From Arthrobacter sp. U41 (GTDB taxonomy: Bacteria; Actinomycetota; Actinomycetes; Actinomycetales; Micrococcaceae), in assembly GCF_001750145.1 (NCBI RefSeq), contig NZ_CP015734.1:102445-166444 (forward strand): a stretch of 64,000 nt of DNA, read 5' to 3'. Shown in pieces: positions 40,907 through 50,325 of this stretch. Made by a program: the position numbers and the translations under genes. The notes beneath the pieces were generated by a model. That model did not search any database. It saw nothing but the letters and a program-made list of their open reading frames with translations, and was not told the DNA's origin. The first letter of the stretch is position 1. Every line of letters begins with the position of its first letter.

Positions 40907-41904
40907 TCGCCGCTGCGTTCTGGATCCTGGCAACGGTATTTGCCTTTCGCCTATATTTCGTCGTTCGCTGGGGATCTTCAACGGCATTCGTTGGCGCGAT
41001 CGGAATTGGCGTCCTCGGGCTCTTTCTTACAGGTGTCGTCGTACCCGAAGAAACCATTGATGGTGCCCTTGGCGGCGTCAACTTCCTTCATCTTTTTCGC
41101 AATTTGTGTGTAACGGCCGCCGTCTGGCTGGTACGGGAAGGAATCTTCGCGGCCTACTCACCGGATGAGTGCTACCGAGTCCGTTTCAGCCACGGACCCG
41201 TAGCTGCCGTCCTCGCAGCTCTTACAATCAGCGCCCCATTCTTGTCGCAGCGGTTCGTTCCAACTACCCCAAGCTATGTACCGGAGAATGTCCAGCAGGT
41301 GCCGGTCTACCTCTATGCCGGCGTCTACATGGGCATTTTGGCATTGCTCGCTGTGTCGGTCCTGCGCATCTGCCTCCGGCCTCAGGAAAGCCTGCCCGTC
41401 CGCGTGAGTGCCCGTGTTGTCGCGGCAGGCATGGCGTTGGTCGCGTTGGCGTCCGTTGAAGAAATTGCTTACATGACCGCGAGGCACTTCGAGGTCGGCA
41501 CCCCGTCCTTGCATCAGGTTCTGTACGTCGTGTTCAGTCCACTGTTCTACGGCGGGGTTCTGCTCACCTCTTTGGGTCTGGGTATCCCGCCGATCGTGAA
41601 GGCGTGGCGTCGGATTCAACTTCGCGACCGTGTCGCCTTGGTGTTTCTGACGGCCACAATGGGTCGGACCTATTGGGGTCTTTCCCGTGCACATTGGCTG
41701 GTCGCCATTGCGAACTCTTGTTTCGTGAAGTGCCCCTCCGTGGGCCTGTACGAGTACGTTATTCGCTCCAGCGATCAGAAGGTCGTTCTCTCCGGGCGAT
41801 CCACACCCATGCTTGCCGGCCGTGTCTTAGACGCGGCCCAAGCCCGATTCGATGGCGGCGTCGATTCTTTGGAGTTGCTGCTGCCGGTAAAGGCACCTCA
41901 GTGA
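40903..41904 (+). CDS. Multi-span membrane protein (MAB_1171c-like)
   Basis: A 333-residue protein whose first 230 residues contain about seven transmembrane segments (IAAAFWILATVFAFRLYFVV, FVGAIGIGVLGLFLTGVVV, VAAVLAALTISAPFL, AGVYMGILALLAVSVLRI, VVAAGMALVALASVEEIAYM, LYVVFSPLFYGGVLLTSLGL). A cytoplasmic tail has a helical repeat (RVALVFLTATMGRTYWGLSR). Its neighbours (ImmA-like, PAP2-like, XRE) match a recurrent actinobacterial cassette with the MAB_1171c membrane family, as I recall it. It starts at ATG 40903 overlapping the previous stop. It may be the sensor of the regulatory circuit or a transporter; no substrate is indicated. Confidence 0.65.
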   Translation: MIAAAFWILATVFAFRLYFVVRWGSSTAFVGAIGIGVLGLFLTGVVVPEETIDGALGGVNFLHLFRNLCVTAAVWLVREGIFAAYSPDECYRVRFSHGPVAAVLAALTISAPFLSQRFVPTTPSYVPENVQQVPVYLYAGVYMGILALLAVSVLRICLRPQESLPVRVSARVVAAGMALVALASVEEIAYMTARHFEVGTPSLHQVLYVVFSPLFYGGVLLTSLGLGIPPIVKAWRRIQLRDRVALVFLTATMGRTYWGLSRAHWLVAIANSCFVKCPSVGLYEYVIRSSDQKVVLSGRSTPMLAGRVLDAAQARFDGGVDSLELLLPVKAPQ

Positions 41905-42524
41905 CAGCAGCAACCACGACCCTGACCGCAGAGAGGTCCTCCACGGCCGTCGGCCGTGTGGCCAGGTCCGCAACCGAGATCGCGCAACCGCCTCTGGTGT
42001 TGTCGTTCCTGCTGATCTTGGCTTCGCTCTTGGGCGATCGGTGGATGGTCTCCATCTGGTCGGGCATTGTCGCTGCACTTTTCATCTGCCTGGTGCCGTT
42101 TGCTGTCGTACTCATACTGGCCAAGAGAGGCCAGCTGACGGACCACCATGTTGGAGACAAAAAGCAACGTCGCCCGGTCATGCTCTGGACCCTGGGCTCG
42201 TCGCTGATTGGCTGCGCAATCCTCTCGGTCATCGGCGCACCCCAGCCTGTCTGGGGACTAATTGGCGGGATCCTCTTCGGGATTCTGGCCCTGATCTTGG
42301 TCAGCCCGATCTGGAAGATATCGGGTCACGCGATGACGTTGGGCGGCGCGACAGTGTCGGCTGTACTGATGTTCGGCTGGCTGGGGCTTCCCTTCGTCGT
42401 GGCAGCCCCTCTTGTCTGCTGGTCCAGGGTCTATCTCCGGGACCACTCAGCTCCTCAGGTCATTGCAGGCTTCATAACCGGTGTTGTCGCGTTCGGAGCC
42501 TCATATACTCTCATTGTCGGGTGA
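41901..42524 (+). CDS. PAP2-like membrane protein
   Basis: A 207-residue protein with six hydrophobic segments. GTG 41901 overlaps the previous stop (GTGA). The C-terminal half carries PAP2-type signature pieces: ISGHAMTLGG (S-G-H) and CWSRVYLRDHSAPQVIAGFI (S/R-x-x-x-x-x-H with Q and G). The first motif (K-x-x-x-x-x-x-R-P) is seen as DKKQRRP. Members dephosphorylate lipid phosphates or undecaprenyl diphosphate. The family also occurs in the MAB_1171c/ImmA/XRE cassette. It lies third of four or five coupled genes. Confidence 0.65.
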   Translation: MTAATTTLTAERSSTAVGRVARSATEIAQPPLVLSFLLILASLLGDRWMVSIWSGIVAALFICLVPFAVVLILAKRGQLTDHHVGDKKQRRPVMLWTLGSSLIGCAILSVIGAPQPVWGLIGGILFGILALILVSPIWKISGHAMTLGGATVSAVLMFGWLGLPFVVAAPLVCWSRVYLRDHSAPQVIAGFITGVVAFGASYTLIVG

Positions 42525-42586
42525 CATTCCACCAAGCCACCAGGCCTGACAAATGGTGCACCCATGACGTATTTAGAAGGAGGACT

Positions 42587-42664
42587 GTGACTTCGCTACC
42601 ACTGCGAAAGCGCTGTCCTCGGAATGTGGCCACCCGTGTTGGCCAGGAGCAGGATCCCGCGTGA
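42587..42664 (+). CDS. 25-residue leader ORF coupled to the XRE gene
   Basis: GTG 42587 follows a textbook AAGGAGGACT. The tiny reading frame (TSLPLRKRCPRNVATRVGQE, then QDPA) ends with TGA overlapping the GTG of the XRE gene (GTGA). It is rich in basic residues. It could be a leader peptide that couples or tunes translation of the regulator. Confidence 0.5.
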   Translation: MTSLPLRKRCPRNVATRVGQEQDPA

Positions 42665-43116
42665 AATCGAACGAAAACCCTATAGATTCCCGGAGCGATA
42701 AAGAGGTTCTCGCGTCGAAAATCCAGCTTCTTCTGGACATCGTGCATGCCAAAGACGCCGACAGTTTCACGTATGAAGACGTTCGACAGGGCCTCGCGGA
42801 ACAAGGGCTCACGCTCACAAGGACGCGGTGGCACCGGCTATTGGCCGGCTCTCCTGATAACCGTTGGGATCCTGAGCTTCTGAAGGCACTGGCGTACTTT
42901 TTTGACGTTGACGAGAACTACCTGCTTCAGCGAAGCGGTCCCATCCCGGAACGCGTCGAGGCTGAGCTCCGCCTGATAGAGGCTTACCGCATTGCCGAGG
43001 TAGAGCACTTCGCGGCGCGGGTTCTGGGAGAAGTGAACATCGACGCCCTTCGCGCGGTAACTGAAGCTCTCCGAAATCTTCCGCCCAGGCCCGAGAAGAA
43101 ACGCCCAACTAACTGA
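42661..43116 (+). CDS. XRE-family transcriptional regulator
   Basis: A 151-residue protein. A helix-turn-helix spans about 37-85: FTYEDVRQGLAEQGLTLTRT, RWHRLLAG, RWDPELLKALAYFFDVDENY, then LL. The usual XRE tail D-V-D-x-x-Y-L is present. A helical C-terminal half (RVEAELRLIEAYRIAEVEHF) may carry the dimer interface or an ImmA-type cleavage site. Located at the end of the ImmA/membrane/PAP2 operon and followed directly by one of the three ACTGAAA palindromes, it is the natural candidate to bind them. Confidence 0.8.
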   Translation: MKSNENPIDSRSDKEVLASKIQLLLDIVHAKDADSFTYEDVRQGLAEQGLTLTRTRWHRLLAGSPDNRWDPELLKALAYFFDVDENYLLQRSGPIPERVEAELRLIEAYRIAEVEHFAARVLGEVNIDALRAVTEALRNLPPRPEKKRPTN

Positions 43117-43128
43117 ACAATTTTCACT

Positions 43129-43145
43129 ACTGAATTTTTTTCAGT
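43129..43145. promoter_or_regulatory. XRE-type operator, copy 3
   Basis: ACTGAAT-TTT-TTTCAGT within a longer CTACTGAA/TTCAGTAG repeat. It lies 12 bases after the XRE stop and would have driven a rightward gene, of which only a short coding stretch (ATGACATGCTCC...) survives before the second transposon at 43230. Confidence 0.75.
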
Positions 43146-43229
43146 AGACTCTGGAGCATGACATGCTCCAGGCGCCCACTACGGCCTGACCATGCACATT
43201 GAGTGGTATTACAGGCGTAGCCCCTAGGA

Positions 43230-43267
43230 GGGGGCGCTTCAGAAAACGGAAAAAATACCACGCTAAG
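43230..43267 (+). repeat. 38-bp Tn3-family terminal repeat
   Basis: GGGGGCGCTTCAGAAAACGG, then AAAAAATACCACGCTAAG. It has the G-tip, AAAACGGAAAA and CGCTAAG features of the Tn21/Tn5393-type ends. It overlaps the last codons of tnpA by five bases. Confidence 0.9.
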
Positions 43268-46229
43268 CCTTGGAAGGTGATCGTAGGGGCCTGAATTTGC
43301 CCGTGCCGATCCTGGCACTGCTGCGCCAGGTGTAGTCGCCGGTGAGGTTGATGTGTTCCCAACCCAGTGGTGACAGGTATTGCAGGAGCGCGTCATGGGA
43401 TTCCGGGTCCTGGTCGCGTCGCGCGTTTGCGGCTCGTTCGAGGTAGACGGTGTTCCAGAGCACGATGGCGGCGGTGAGGAGATTGAGGCCACTGGCGCGA
43501 TAGCGTTGCTGCTCGAATCCACGGTCCCGGATTTCGCCGAGCCGGTTGAAGAACACGGCCCTGGCGAGGGCGTTACGTGCCTCGCCCTTGTTCAGCCCGG
43601 CGTTTACCCGGCGCCGGAGTTCGACGCTTTGGAGCCAGTCCAGGATGAACAGGGTGCGTTCGATCCGGCCCAGCTCGCGCAGAGCCACCGCCAGGCCGTT
43701 CTGGCGGGGGTAGCTGCCGAGCTTGCGCAGCATCAGTGAGGCCGTCACGGTGCCTTGTTTAATCGAGGCGGATAGCCGCAGGATCTCGTCCCAATGGGCG
43801 CGGATGGCTTTGACGTTGAGTGCGCCACCAATCAGGGGCTTGAGTGCGCCGTAGGGGGTGTCCCCTTTGGGGATGTACAGCTTGGTCTCGCCCAGGTCGC
43901 GGATCCTTGGGGCGAAGCGGAATCCCAGCAGGTGCATCAGGCCGAAGACGTGGTCGGTGAACCCATTCGTGTCGGTGTAGTGCTCCTCGATGCGCAGGTC
44001 CGACTCGTGATACAGCAAGCCATCCAGAACATAGGTTGAGTCGCGGACGCCGACGTTGACGACCTTGGCACTGAAGGGCGAGTACTGGTCCGAGACGTGG
44101 GTGTAGAACATCCGCCCCGGCTCCGTACCGTACTTGGGATTGACGTGGCCTGTGCTCTGGGCCCTGCCGCCGGCCTTGAACCGCTGGCCGTCGGATGACG
44201 AGGTGGTCCCGTCGCCCCAGTTCCCGGCGAGAGGTTGCCGGAATTGGGCGTTGACCAGCTCGGCCAGGGCGGTTGAGTAGGTTTCGTCCCGGATGTGCCA
44301 GGCCTGCAGCCAGGACAGTTTGGCGTAGGTCGTGCCGGGGCAGGACTCGGCCATCTTGGTCAGCCCGAGGTTGATCCCATCGGCCAGGATCGTTGTCAGC
44401 AGGAGCTTCTTGTCCTTCGCGCTGTCGCCGGTCTTCAGGTGCGTGAAGTGGCGGGTGAAATCTGTCCACCCGTCCACCTCCATGAGCATGTCGGTGATCT
44501 TCACGTGCGGCAGCTGCATCGCCGTCTGATCAATCAGTGTTTGCGCCGCGTCGGGCACGGCCGCGTCGAGCGGGGTGATCTTCAACCCGGACCCGGTGAT
44601 GATGGCGTCGGGCAAGTCGTTGGCTGCGGCCATCCGGTTGACCACCGCCAACTGCTGCTCCAGCAGCGAAAGCCGGCCATACAGATACTCGTCGCAATCG
44701 GTGGCCACGGCCAACGGCAAGCCGCCGGACGCCAACAGATCGCTGAACACCCCCGCCGGGACCAGGTATTCCTCGAAGTCCTTGAACTGGCGCGAGCCCT
44801 GCACCCAGACATCGCCCGAGCGCAGCGCATTCTTCAACTCCGACAGCGCACACAGCTCGTAATACCGCCGGTCGACCCCGTCTTCGGTGACGACCAGTTT
44901 TGCCCAGCGCGGCTTGACGAATCCCCGTGGCGCATCGTCCGGCACCTTACGGGCGCTATCCGCGTTCATGGTACGCAGCACCTCGATGGCCTTGAGCATA
45001 TCCTTGGCGGCCGGTGCCGCCCGGAACTTGAGCACGGCCAGGAATTCGGGGGCATAGCGGCGCAGCGTGGCGTAGCTTTCGCCCACGCGGTGCAGGAAGT
45101 CGAAGTCCCCGGGCCGGGCAAGCTTTTGCGCCTCGGTCACGCTGGTCGTGAAGGCATCCCACGACAGGACGGACTCGATGGCAGCGAAGGGGTCGGTGCC
45201 GCTTTCCTTCGCCTCCAGCAGCGCCTTGCCGATGCTCCCGTACAGGCGCACCTTGTCGTTGATCGCCTTGCCGGACGCCTGGAATTGTTGCTGGTGCCGG
45301 TTTTTGGCGGTGTTGAACATCTTGCCGATGATGCGGTCGTGTAGGTCGATGATTTCATCGGTGACGGTGGCCGTGCTTTCTACGGCCACCGCGACCAGGG
45401 TCGCGTAGCGGCGATGCGGCTCGAACTTGGCCAGATCAGCCGGCGTCATCTGCCCGCCCTCACGGGCGATCTTCAGCAGACGGTTCTGATGGACCTGCCG
45501 TTCGATGCCGGCGGGCAGCTCCAGCGTCTGCCAGGCTTTGAGTCGCTCAATATGTTCGAGCATGTGCCGCGAGTTCGGTTTGACCGGCGACTGGCGCAAC
45601 CAGGCAAGCCGGGTGGACTTGCCTTCCTCCCTGCGCTTGAGCAGACCATCCAACCGGTGTTTGTGATCAGCTGAAAGGTCACCGGTCAATGCCGCGTAGA
45701 TGCGCCGGTTGGCTTTGGTGATCGCCTCGGCACAAACCCGCTCGATGACATCCACTGCCGGGACGACGATGCGCTGGCGGCGCAGGCTTTCGACCAGGGC
45801 GCCGGCCAGCACGATGCCTTTGTCCGTTTGCAACGCCAGCTCAACCAGCTCATGGACCGCCGCCCGGTACTGGCTCAGTCCGAATAGTTTGAATCCGAAA
45901 CCCGTTTGCAGCTCGTTGAGATGCTCGTGCCGGGTCTGTTCGCGCCGGCCGTACTCGTCCCAGCTCTCGACCGGAGCGCCGAGCTGCGCGGCCACCATGG
46001 CCAACACCGGTGGGTCCGGTGTTTGGTCGGTGCCAAGGATGGTGCCGGGAAATCGCAGGTAGCAAAGTTGGATGGCAAAGCCCAACCGATTCTCCGGCTT
46101 GCGACGCTGGCGAATGAGGGCCAGATCGGCATCATTGAGGGTGTAGTGCCGGATCAGCTCTTCCTGGCCCTCGGGCAGGGCGAGCAGGGTGTGCCGCTCG
46201 GCGGCGGACAGGATTGAACGACGGGGCAT
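43263..46229 (-). CDS. tnpA: Tn3-family transposase (second element)
   Basis: A 988-residue transposase from ATG 46229 with AGGAGGGCCA upstream; a longer frame would add 20 poor residues. It begins [20 protein letters not shown], then a DUF4158 domain ([20 protein letters not shown]). A C-terminal DDE domain contains [60 protein letters not shown], and [20 protein letters not shown]. This is the Tn3 sub-branch that uses GGGG...TAAG ends. The protein appears intact although the element has lost its right end. It differs in sequence from the transposase at 25.5 kb. Confidence 0.95.
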   Translation of the reverse strand: MPRRSILSAAERHTLLALPEGQEELIRHYTLNDADLALIRQRRKPENRLGFAIQLCYLRFPGTILGTDQTPDPPVLAMVAAQLGAPVESWDEYGRREQTRHEHLNELQTGFGFKLFGLSQYRAAVHELVELALQTDKGIVLAGALVESLRRQRIVVPAVDVIERVCAEAITKANRRIYAALTGDLSADHKHRLDGLLKRREEGKSTRLAWLRQSPVKPNSRHMLEHIERLKAWQTLELPAGIERQVHQNRLLKIAREGGQMTPADLAKFEPHRRYATLVAVAVESTATVTDEIIDLHDRIIGKMFNTAKNRHQQQFQASGKAINDKVRLYGSIGKALLEAKESGTDPFAAIESVLSWDAFTTSVTEAQKLARPGDFDFLHRVGESYATLRRYAPEFLAVLKFRAAPAAKDMLKAIEVLRTMNADSARKVPDDAPRGFVKPRWAKLVVTEDGVDRRYYELCALSELKNALRSGDVWVQGSRQFKDFEEYLVPAGVFSDLLASGGLPLAVATDCDEYLYGRLSLLEQQLAVVNRMAAANDLPDAIITGSGLKITPLDAAVPDAAQTLIDQTAMQLPHVKITDMLMEVDGWTDFTRHFTHLKTGDSAKDKKLLLTTILADGINLGLTKMAESCPGTTYAKLSWLQAWHIRDETYSTALAELVNAQFRQPLAGNWGDGTTSSSDGQRFKAGGRAQSTGHVNPKYGTEPGRMFYTHVSDQYSPFSAKVVNVGVRDSTYVLDGLLYHESDLRIEEHYTDTNGFTDHVFGLMHLLGFRFAPRIRDLGETKLYIPKGDTPYGALKPLIGGALNVKAIRAHWDEILRLSASIKQGTVTASLMLRKLGSYPRQNGLAVALRELGRIERTLFILDWLQSVELRRRVNAGLNKGEARNALARAVFFNRLGEIRDRGFEQQRYRASGLNLLTAAIVLWNTVYLERAANARRDQDPESHDALLQYLSPLGWEHINLTGDYTWRSSARIGTGKFRPLRSPSKA

Positions 46230-46502
46230 TGGCCCTCCTTCTGAAAACCTGGGTTCTCGATAAGCCCGGCCATGCCACCCATCGGACACGGAGAATCAAG
46301 TCATTCACATTTGCCATTGGTAGCCCGGGTTGACGGTTTTCCCAGCGTCCGGACTGCGGTTCCGGGGCCGCATGCGCGGGCTCCTCCGGCGTTGTTTTGA
46401 ACGTCGGACGGTCTGGGCGTCTGCGCCGATGGCTCTGGGGCCGACGGGATCGAGGCAGTCGTGGATGGAGGTCTGGCCTTCCCAGTTCCATGCCGGTCCC
46501 TC

Positions 46503-47108
46503 TCAGTCCTTCAGCCGGACGTTGGCTTGCTGGTGCCGGTACAGGGTGGCCCGGCTCCAGCCGACGAGTTGGGCGGCCTGTTGTGCGGTTTTTCCTTCGA
46601 CACGGGCCGTGGCGACGATCTGGAGCTTTTCGGCGGTGAGTGCGGGGTCGGTCACGGGGCGGCCGAAGATGGTCCCGGCGGCGCGGGCGGCGGTGATGCC
46701 GGCATTGACGCGTTCGACGATGAGTTCGCGTTCGTACTCGGCCAAGGTGGCGAGCATGTTCAGCATCAGGCGCCCCGTGGTTGTTTCCGGGTCAATTCCG
46801 TCGGCGATCGAGCGGACCATGATTCCCTTGTCCCGGAGCCCGTTGACGGTGTTCAGGACATCGAGCAGGGATCGGCCGAGCCGGTCGATGCGCCACACCA
46901 CGATCGTGTCACCGCTTTGGGCGTAGCCCATGAGTCTCTGCATCCCGGGGCGGCTCGTGGCCTCCTTACTTCCGGAGGTCACATCGGAGTAGATGTCCCG
47001 GGCCTGGACGCCTGCCGCGGTGAGGGCGTCACGTTGGAGCTGGTCGTCCTGGCCGGCGGTGCTGATCCGGGTGTATCCGAGAAGTGACATGACCGCAGTC
47101 TGCCCCAT
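46503..47108 (-). CDS. tnpR: Tn3-type serine resolvase (copy 2)
   Basis: A 201-residue serine recombinase, nearly identical to the copy at 29301-29936 through residue 195 (for example LLGYTRISTAGQDDQLQRDA, then YSDVTSGSKEATSRPGMQRL). It differs at the last residues (QQANVRLKD). Catalytic Ser and Arg residues are conserved. It should act on the res site upstream (47109-47170) and, because of the identity, probably also on the res site at 29.2 kb. About 270 bases separate it from tnpA. The shared resolvase in two different transposons points to module exchange. Confidence 0.95.
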   Translation of the reverse strand: MGQTAVMSLLGYTRISTAGQDDQLQRDALTAAGVQARDIYSDVTSGSKEATSRPGMQRLMGYAQSGDTIVVWRIDRLGRSLLDVLNTVNGLRDKGIMVRSIADGIDPETTTGRLMLNMLATLAEYERELIVERVNAGITAARAAGTIFGRPVTDPALTAEKLQIVATARVEGKTAQQAAQLVGWSRATLYRHQQANVRLKD

Positions 47109-47170
47109 AAACCCCTAAGAAAGTACCTGAGACACGCTATGCTATGAGACGACTTGTCGAGACATTGCCG
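47109..47170. other. Probable res site 2
   Basis: Reverse complement of the stretch before resolvase copy 1: GACAAGTCGTCTCATAGC, GTGTCTCAGG and TAGGGGTTTATGGGG are shared. Orientation is opposite to res site 1. Confidence 0.7.
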
Positions 47171-47193
47171 TTCCGTGCGCAGTGCGAAAGTGC

Positions 47194-47253
47194 TGTCATT
47201 TTCCGAAGTGGTCTGCACGGAATTTCTGAAGTCCTCTGCACTCGTCTCCAGTT
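47194..47253 (-). repeat. IS21-like terminal repeat remnant, copy B
   Basis: On the minus strand: GAGTGCAGAGGACTTCAGAA, then ATTCCGTGCAGACCACTTCG, then GAAAATGACA. This is an inverted, diverged relative of 30438-30512. It sits where the second transposon's right end should be. Confidence 0.6.
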
Positions 47254-47309
47254 GGGGGTGATTCTCAACGTAGTCACCGTCCGTGGACCTGTAAATGGGT
47301 GCTTGTGCT

Positions 47310-49013
47310 TTACCCGCAGTATGCGCCGGTCGAGGCGCTGTGGACGAGCTTGGCGTACTTGGCGAGCACGCCCTTGGTGAACTTGGCCGGGATCGGTTCC
47401 CAGCCTTCCTTGCGGGATTCGAGCTCCGTGTCGTCCACCAGCAGGTCGAACGTGCGGGCGGCGATGTCCACGCGGATCCGGTCCCCGTCCTGGACGAAGG
47501 CGATGGGGCCGCCGTCGGCCGCTTCCGGGGCGACGTGGCCGATGCAGAGTCCGGTGGTTCCGCCGGAGAAGCGGCCGTCGGTCAGCAGGAGCACGTCCTT
47601 GCCCAGGCCCGCACCCTTGATGGCGCCGGTGATGGCGAGCATCTCGCGCATGCCCGGTCCGCCCTTGGGGCCCTCGTAACGGATGACAACGACGTCGCCG
47701 TCCTGGATCTGGCCCTTGTCGAGCGCATCCAGTGCACCCTGTTCGCGCTCGAAGACGCGGGCAGTGCCCTCGAAGATGTCGGCGTCGAAGCCGGCGCTCT
47801 TGACGACGGCGCCCTCCGGGGCCATCGTGCCGTGCAGGATGGTGATACCGCCGGTCTTGTGGATCGGGTTGTCCATGGCACGGAGGATCTTGCCGTCCAG
47901 GTCCGGCGGGTTGATCGCCGACAGGTTTTCGGCGACCGTCTTGCCCGTGACGGTGAGGCAGTCCCCGTGCAGCAGGCCGGCGTCGAGCAGTGCCTTCATG
48001 ATGACCGGCACGCCGCCGATCTTGTCGACGTCCGTCATGACGTAGCGGCCGAACGGCTTCAAGTCGCCCAGGTGCGGGATCTTGTCCCCGATGCGGTTGA
48101 AGTCCTCGAGCGTCAGCTCCACTTCGGCTTCGCGGGCGATGGCCAGCAGGTGGAGCACGGCGTTGGTGGAACCGCCGAAGGCCATGGTCACTGCGATGGC
48201 ATTCTCGAACGCCTTCTTGGTCATGATGTCGCGGGCGGTGATGCCGAGGCGGAGCAGGTTGACCACCGCTTCGCCGGACTTGCGCGCAAACACGTCACGG
48301 CGGCGGTCTGCCGAGGGCGGAGCGGCGGAGCCGGGGAGGGACATACCCAGGGCCTCGCCGATGCAGGCCATGGTGTTGGCGGTGTACATGCCGCCGCAGG
48401 CGCCTTCGCCCGGGCAGATCGCCTTTTCGATGCGGGTGAGGTCTTCCATGCTCATCTTGCCCGCGGCACAGGCGCCCACGGCCTCAAAGGCGTCGATCAG
48501 GGTGACTTCCTTCTCGGAGCCGTCCTCCAGCTTGACCCAGCCGGGCATGATGGAGCCCGCGTAGAGGAAGACACTGGCGAGATCCAGGCGTGCCGCCGCC
48601 ATCAGCATGCCCGGGAGGGACTTGTCGCAGCCGGCCAGCAGGACCGAGCCGTCGATCCGCTCGGCCTGCATCACGGTTTCCACCGAGTCGGCGATGACCT
48701 CACGGGACACCAGGGAGAAGTGCATGCCCTCATGTCCCATCGAAATACCGTCCGAGACGGAGATGGTGCCGAACTGCATGGGGAACCCGCCGCCGGCGTG
48801 GACGCCTTCCTTGGCGCCCTGGGCCAGCCGGTTCAGGGACAGGTTGCAGGGAGTGATCTCGTTCCAGGAGCTCGCCACGCCGATCTGCGGCTTGGCGAAG
48901 TCATCGTCCCCCATACCGACCGCCCGGAACATGCCGCGCGCGGGCGCCGCGTGGATTCCGTCGGTGACGACCCGGCTGCGGGGCTTGATGTCCACTAAAT
49001 GTGATGGTTGCAT
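47310..49013 (-). CDS. ilvD: Dihydroxy-acid dehydratase
   Basis: A 567-residue IlvD, full length. It dehydrates 2,3-dihydroxy-isovalerate and -3-methylvalerate in valine/isoleucine synthesis using an Fe-S cluster. Cluster and active-site segments are visible: [30 protein letters not shown] [20 protein letters not shown], and [56 protein letters not shown] precedes ATG 49013. It stands alone, without ilvBNC. A metabolic gene here is unusual for a plasmid and suggests a chromosomal segment. The long antisense frame over it is a shadow. Confidence 0.97.
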   Translation of the reverse strand: MQPSHLVDIKPRSRVVTDGIHAAPARGMFRAVGMGDDDFAKPQIGVASSWNEITPCNLSLNRLAQGAKEGVHAGGGFPMQFGTISVSDGISMGHEGMHFSLVSREVIADSVETVMQAERIDGSVLLAGCDKSLPGMLMAAARLDLASVFLYAGSIMPGWVKLEDGSEKEVTLIDAFEAVGACAAGKMSMEDLTRIEKAICPGEGACGGMYTANTMACIGEALGMSLPGSAAPPSADRRRDVFARKSGEAVVNLLRLGITARDIMTKKAFENAIAVTMAFGGSTNAVLHLLAIAREAEVELTLEDFNRIGDKIPHLGDLKPFGRYVMTDVDKIGGVPVIMKALLDAGLLHGDCLTVTGKTVAENLSAINPPDLDGKILRAMDNPIHKTGGITILHGTMAPEGAVVKSAGFDADIFEGTARVFEREQGALDALDKGQIQDGDVVVIRYEGPKGGPGMREMLAITGAIKGAGLGKDVLLLTDGRFSGGTTGLCIGHVAPEAADGGPIAFVQDGDRIRVDIAARTFDLLVDDTELESRKEGWEPIPAKFTKGVLAKYAKLVHSASTGAYCG

Positions 49014-49096
49014 ATTTTTCCTCCGGTGTTGATTTCAAGCTACGTATCGCTCTGAACGCTATGGGCAACGGGACGCGTCGAGGTTATGGGCAAGTG

Positions 49097-49972
49097 TTAA
49101 GGGTTGCAGTAGTTGCAAAAACGCGGGTCGGCTCTTGGCGGGTCGGTTACGTCGCGGGTGGAGCGGTGCTCGCAGGTGAGGCATCCATCAATCTCAGCGC
49201 GGGTCTCGTTTGTTGGTGCGCCGCAAACCTTGCACGGGAGTCCCGCCACCCGCTCCACTTTCCAGAATCCCGGGGTGTCGCACGCCGGACACCGTGAGCG
49301 AAGTTTCTGTGCAAGGTCTTCGGCCGCGCGACGGATGGTTTCCATGCGCGTCGGATTGGCATGTGCGCGCATGTCGGTCTCGAGAAAAACCTTGCCGTTG
49401 GCCGACCGGGCCAGCGCCTTCGAAAAGTCGCGCTCCAGCTCGGGCCATGAGGCGATTCCCTTACGGATGCGATGGTCGTGCCCGCCTTCCGGCCGAACGA
49501 CCAGGTGATGTCCGGGGAACTTCGATTCGCGTGCGAACCCTTGGGCCTCCGCCCAGTCCGCGGTCAGCAGGTGGAAGAAATTCGTCTCGCCTTCAGCTGT
49601 TCCAACGACCTCCAGTCCACGCTCACGGTCGATCCAGATCATGAGTTCGACGTTCCAGGGGAACATCCCCATGTACGGATCCGGGCCAAACGAACCCTCG
49701 TTGGCGATACCCAGCGGCAATCCCGACAATTCCATGCCCACCCGCGCCTTCCTGCGCGCAGCCTCAAGCTGTGTTCCTGCGCGGGGAATGTCACGGGTGA
49801 AAGTACCGAGCAGATCCGTGTCGTAGCCCGTGACGTGTTCGAGCCGGCAGCCGAGCGCACGCTCGAGCACCGGGACGATCACCCGCTCCTTGCCATGCTG
49901 GGTGAGCAGAGAAATCCGTTCACCGGCATATACGGAACGGGGGGTTGAATTACCGGACTCAGTGCTGACCAC
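49097..49972 (-). CDS. DUF6671-like protein with C-terminal zinc ribbons
   Basis: About 291 residues from GTG 49972 (AAAGG upstream); an ATG-free longer frame to 50095 is less likely. The body is YAGERISLLTQHGKERVIVP, GYDTDLLGTFTRDIPRAGTQ, ANEGSFGPDPYMGMFPWN and FPGHHLVVRPEGGHDHRIRK, then GI. The four Cys pairs at the end (CPACDTPG, CKVCGAP, CLTCEH, CNYCNP) build two zinc ribbons. The domain is widespread but uncharacterised; the G-K-E-R / H-H-L-V-V-R residues look like a conserved active or binding site. It is divergent from sbtA. Confidence 0.75.
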   Translation of the reverse strand: MVSTESGNSTPRSVYAGERISLLTQHGKERVIVPVLERALGCRLEHVTGYDTDLLGTFTRDIPRAGTQLEAARRKARVGMELSGLPLGIANEGSFGPDPYMGMFPWNVELMIWIDRERGLEVVGTAEGETNFFHLLTADWAEAQGFARESKFPGHHLVVRPEGGHDHRIRKGIASWPELERDFSKALARSANGKVFLETDMRAHANPTRMETIRRAAEDLAQKLRSRCPACDTPGFWKVERVAGLPCKVCGAPTNETRAEIDGCLTCEHRSTRDVTDPPRADPRFCNYCNP

Positions 49973-50325
49973 AACTGACCTTTCACTCCAGGGGGAACGA
50001 CCGGGAACCGCAGGTTTGCGGGATGAGGGGCACATCCGGTGACGACTGCTGCTCCTGCCATCTTCCCCACCCCATGCCGACGTCAATCGCAGCAACCTGT
50101 CATGTGCAAACTATGGGTTGGAAAAGTCCCGGTGGTCGTCCACAACCGGCGACGTACGTCTTAGAATACATAAAGTTCTGATCGTGAATCAAATAGCGTG
50201 TGTTAATGGAATCCTGATGGGATGCCGGTGCCCTCGGATGGATTGCAGTCCCGGAACATTGGGGTGCGGGCCGTTTGCCTGCACCCGGACTTCGCAAAGC
50301 TGGAAACGAACAAGAGAGTCGCCAC

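Larger units (their letters stand above)
43230..47170 (-). mobile_element. Second Tn3-family transposon, right end lost
   Basis: It carries a typical left 38-bp Tn3-family end, a 1003-codon-class tnpA and a tnpR with its res site, all leftward. Where the right repeat should lie, just past res, the sequence turns into an IS21-like end (47194-47253). So the element is truncated and probably cannot move alone. Its resolvase is of the type carried by the first transposon, while the transposase is from a different branch. Confidence 0.82.

Noticed and set aside
47295-48998. Long plus-strand open frame opposite ilvD
   Set aside because: It is the mirror of a certain ilvD gene and has no family motif.
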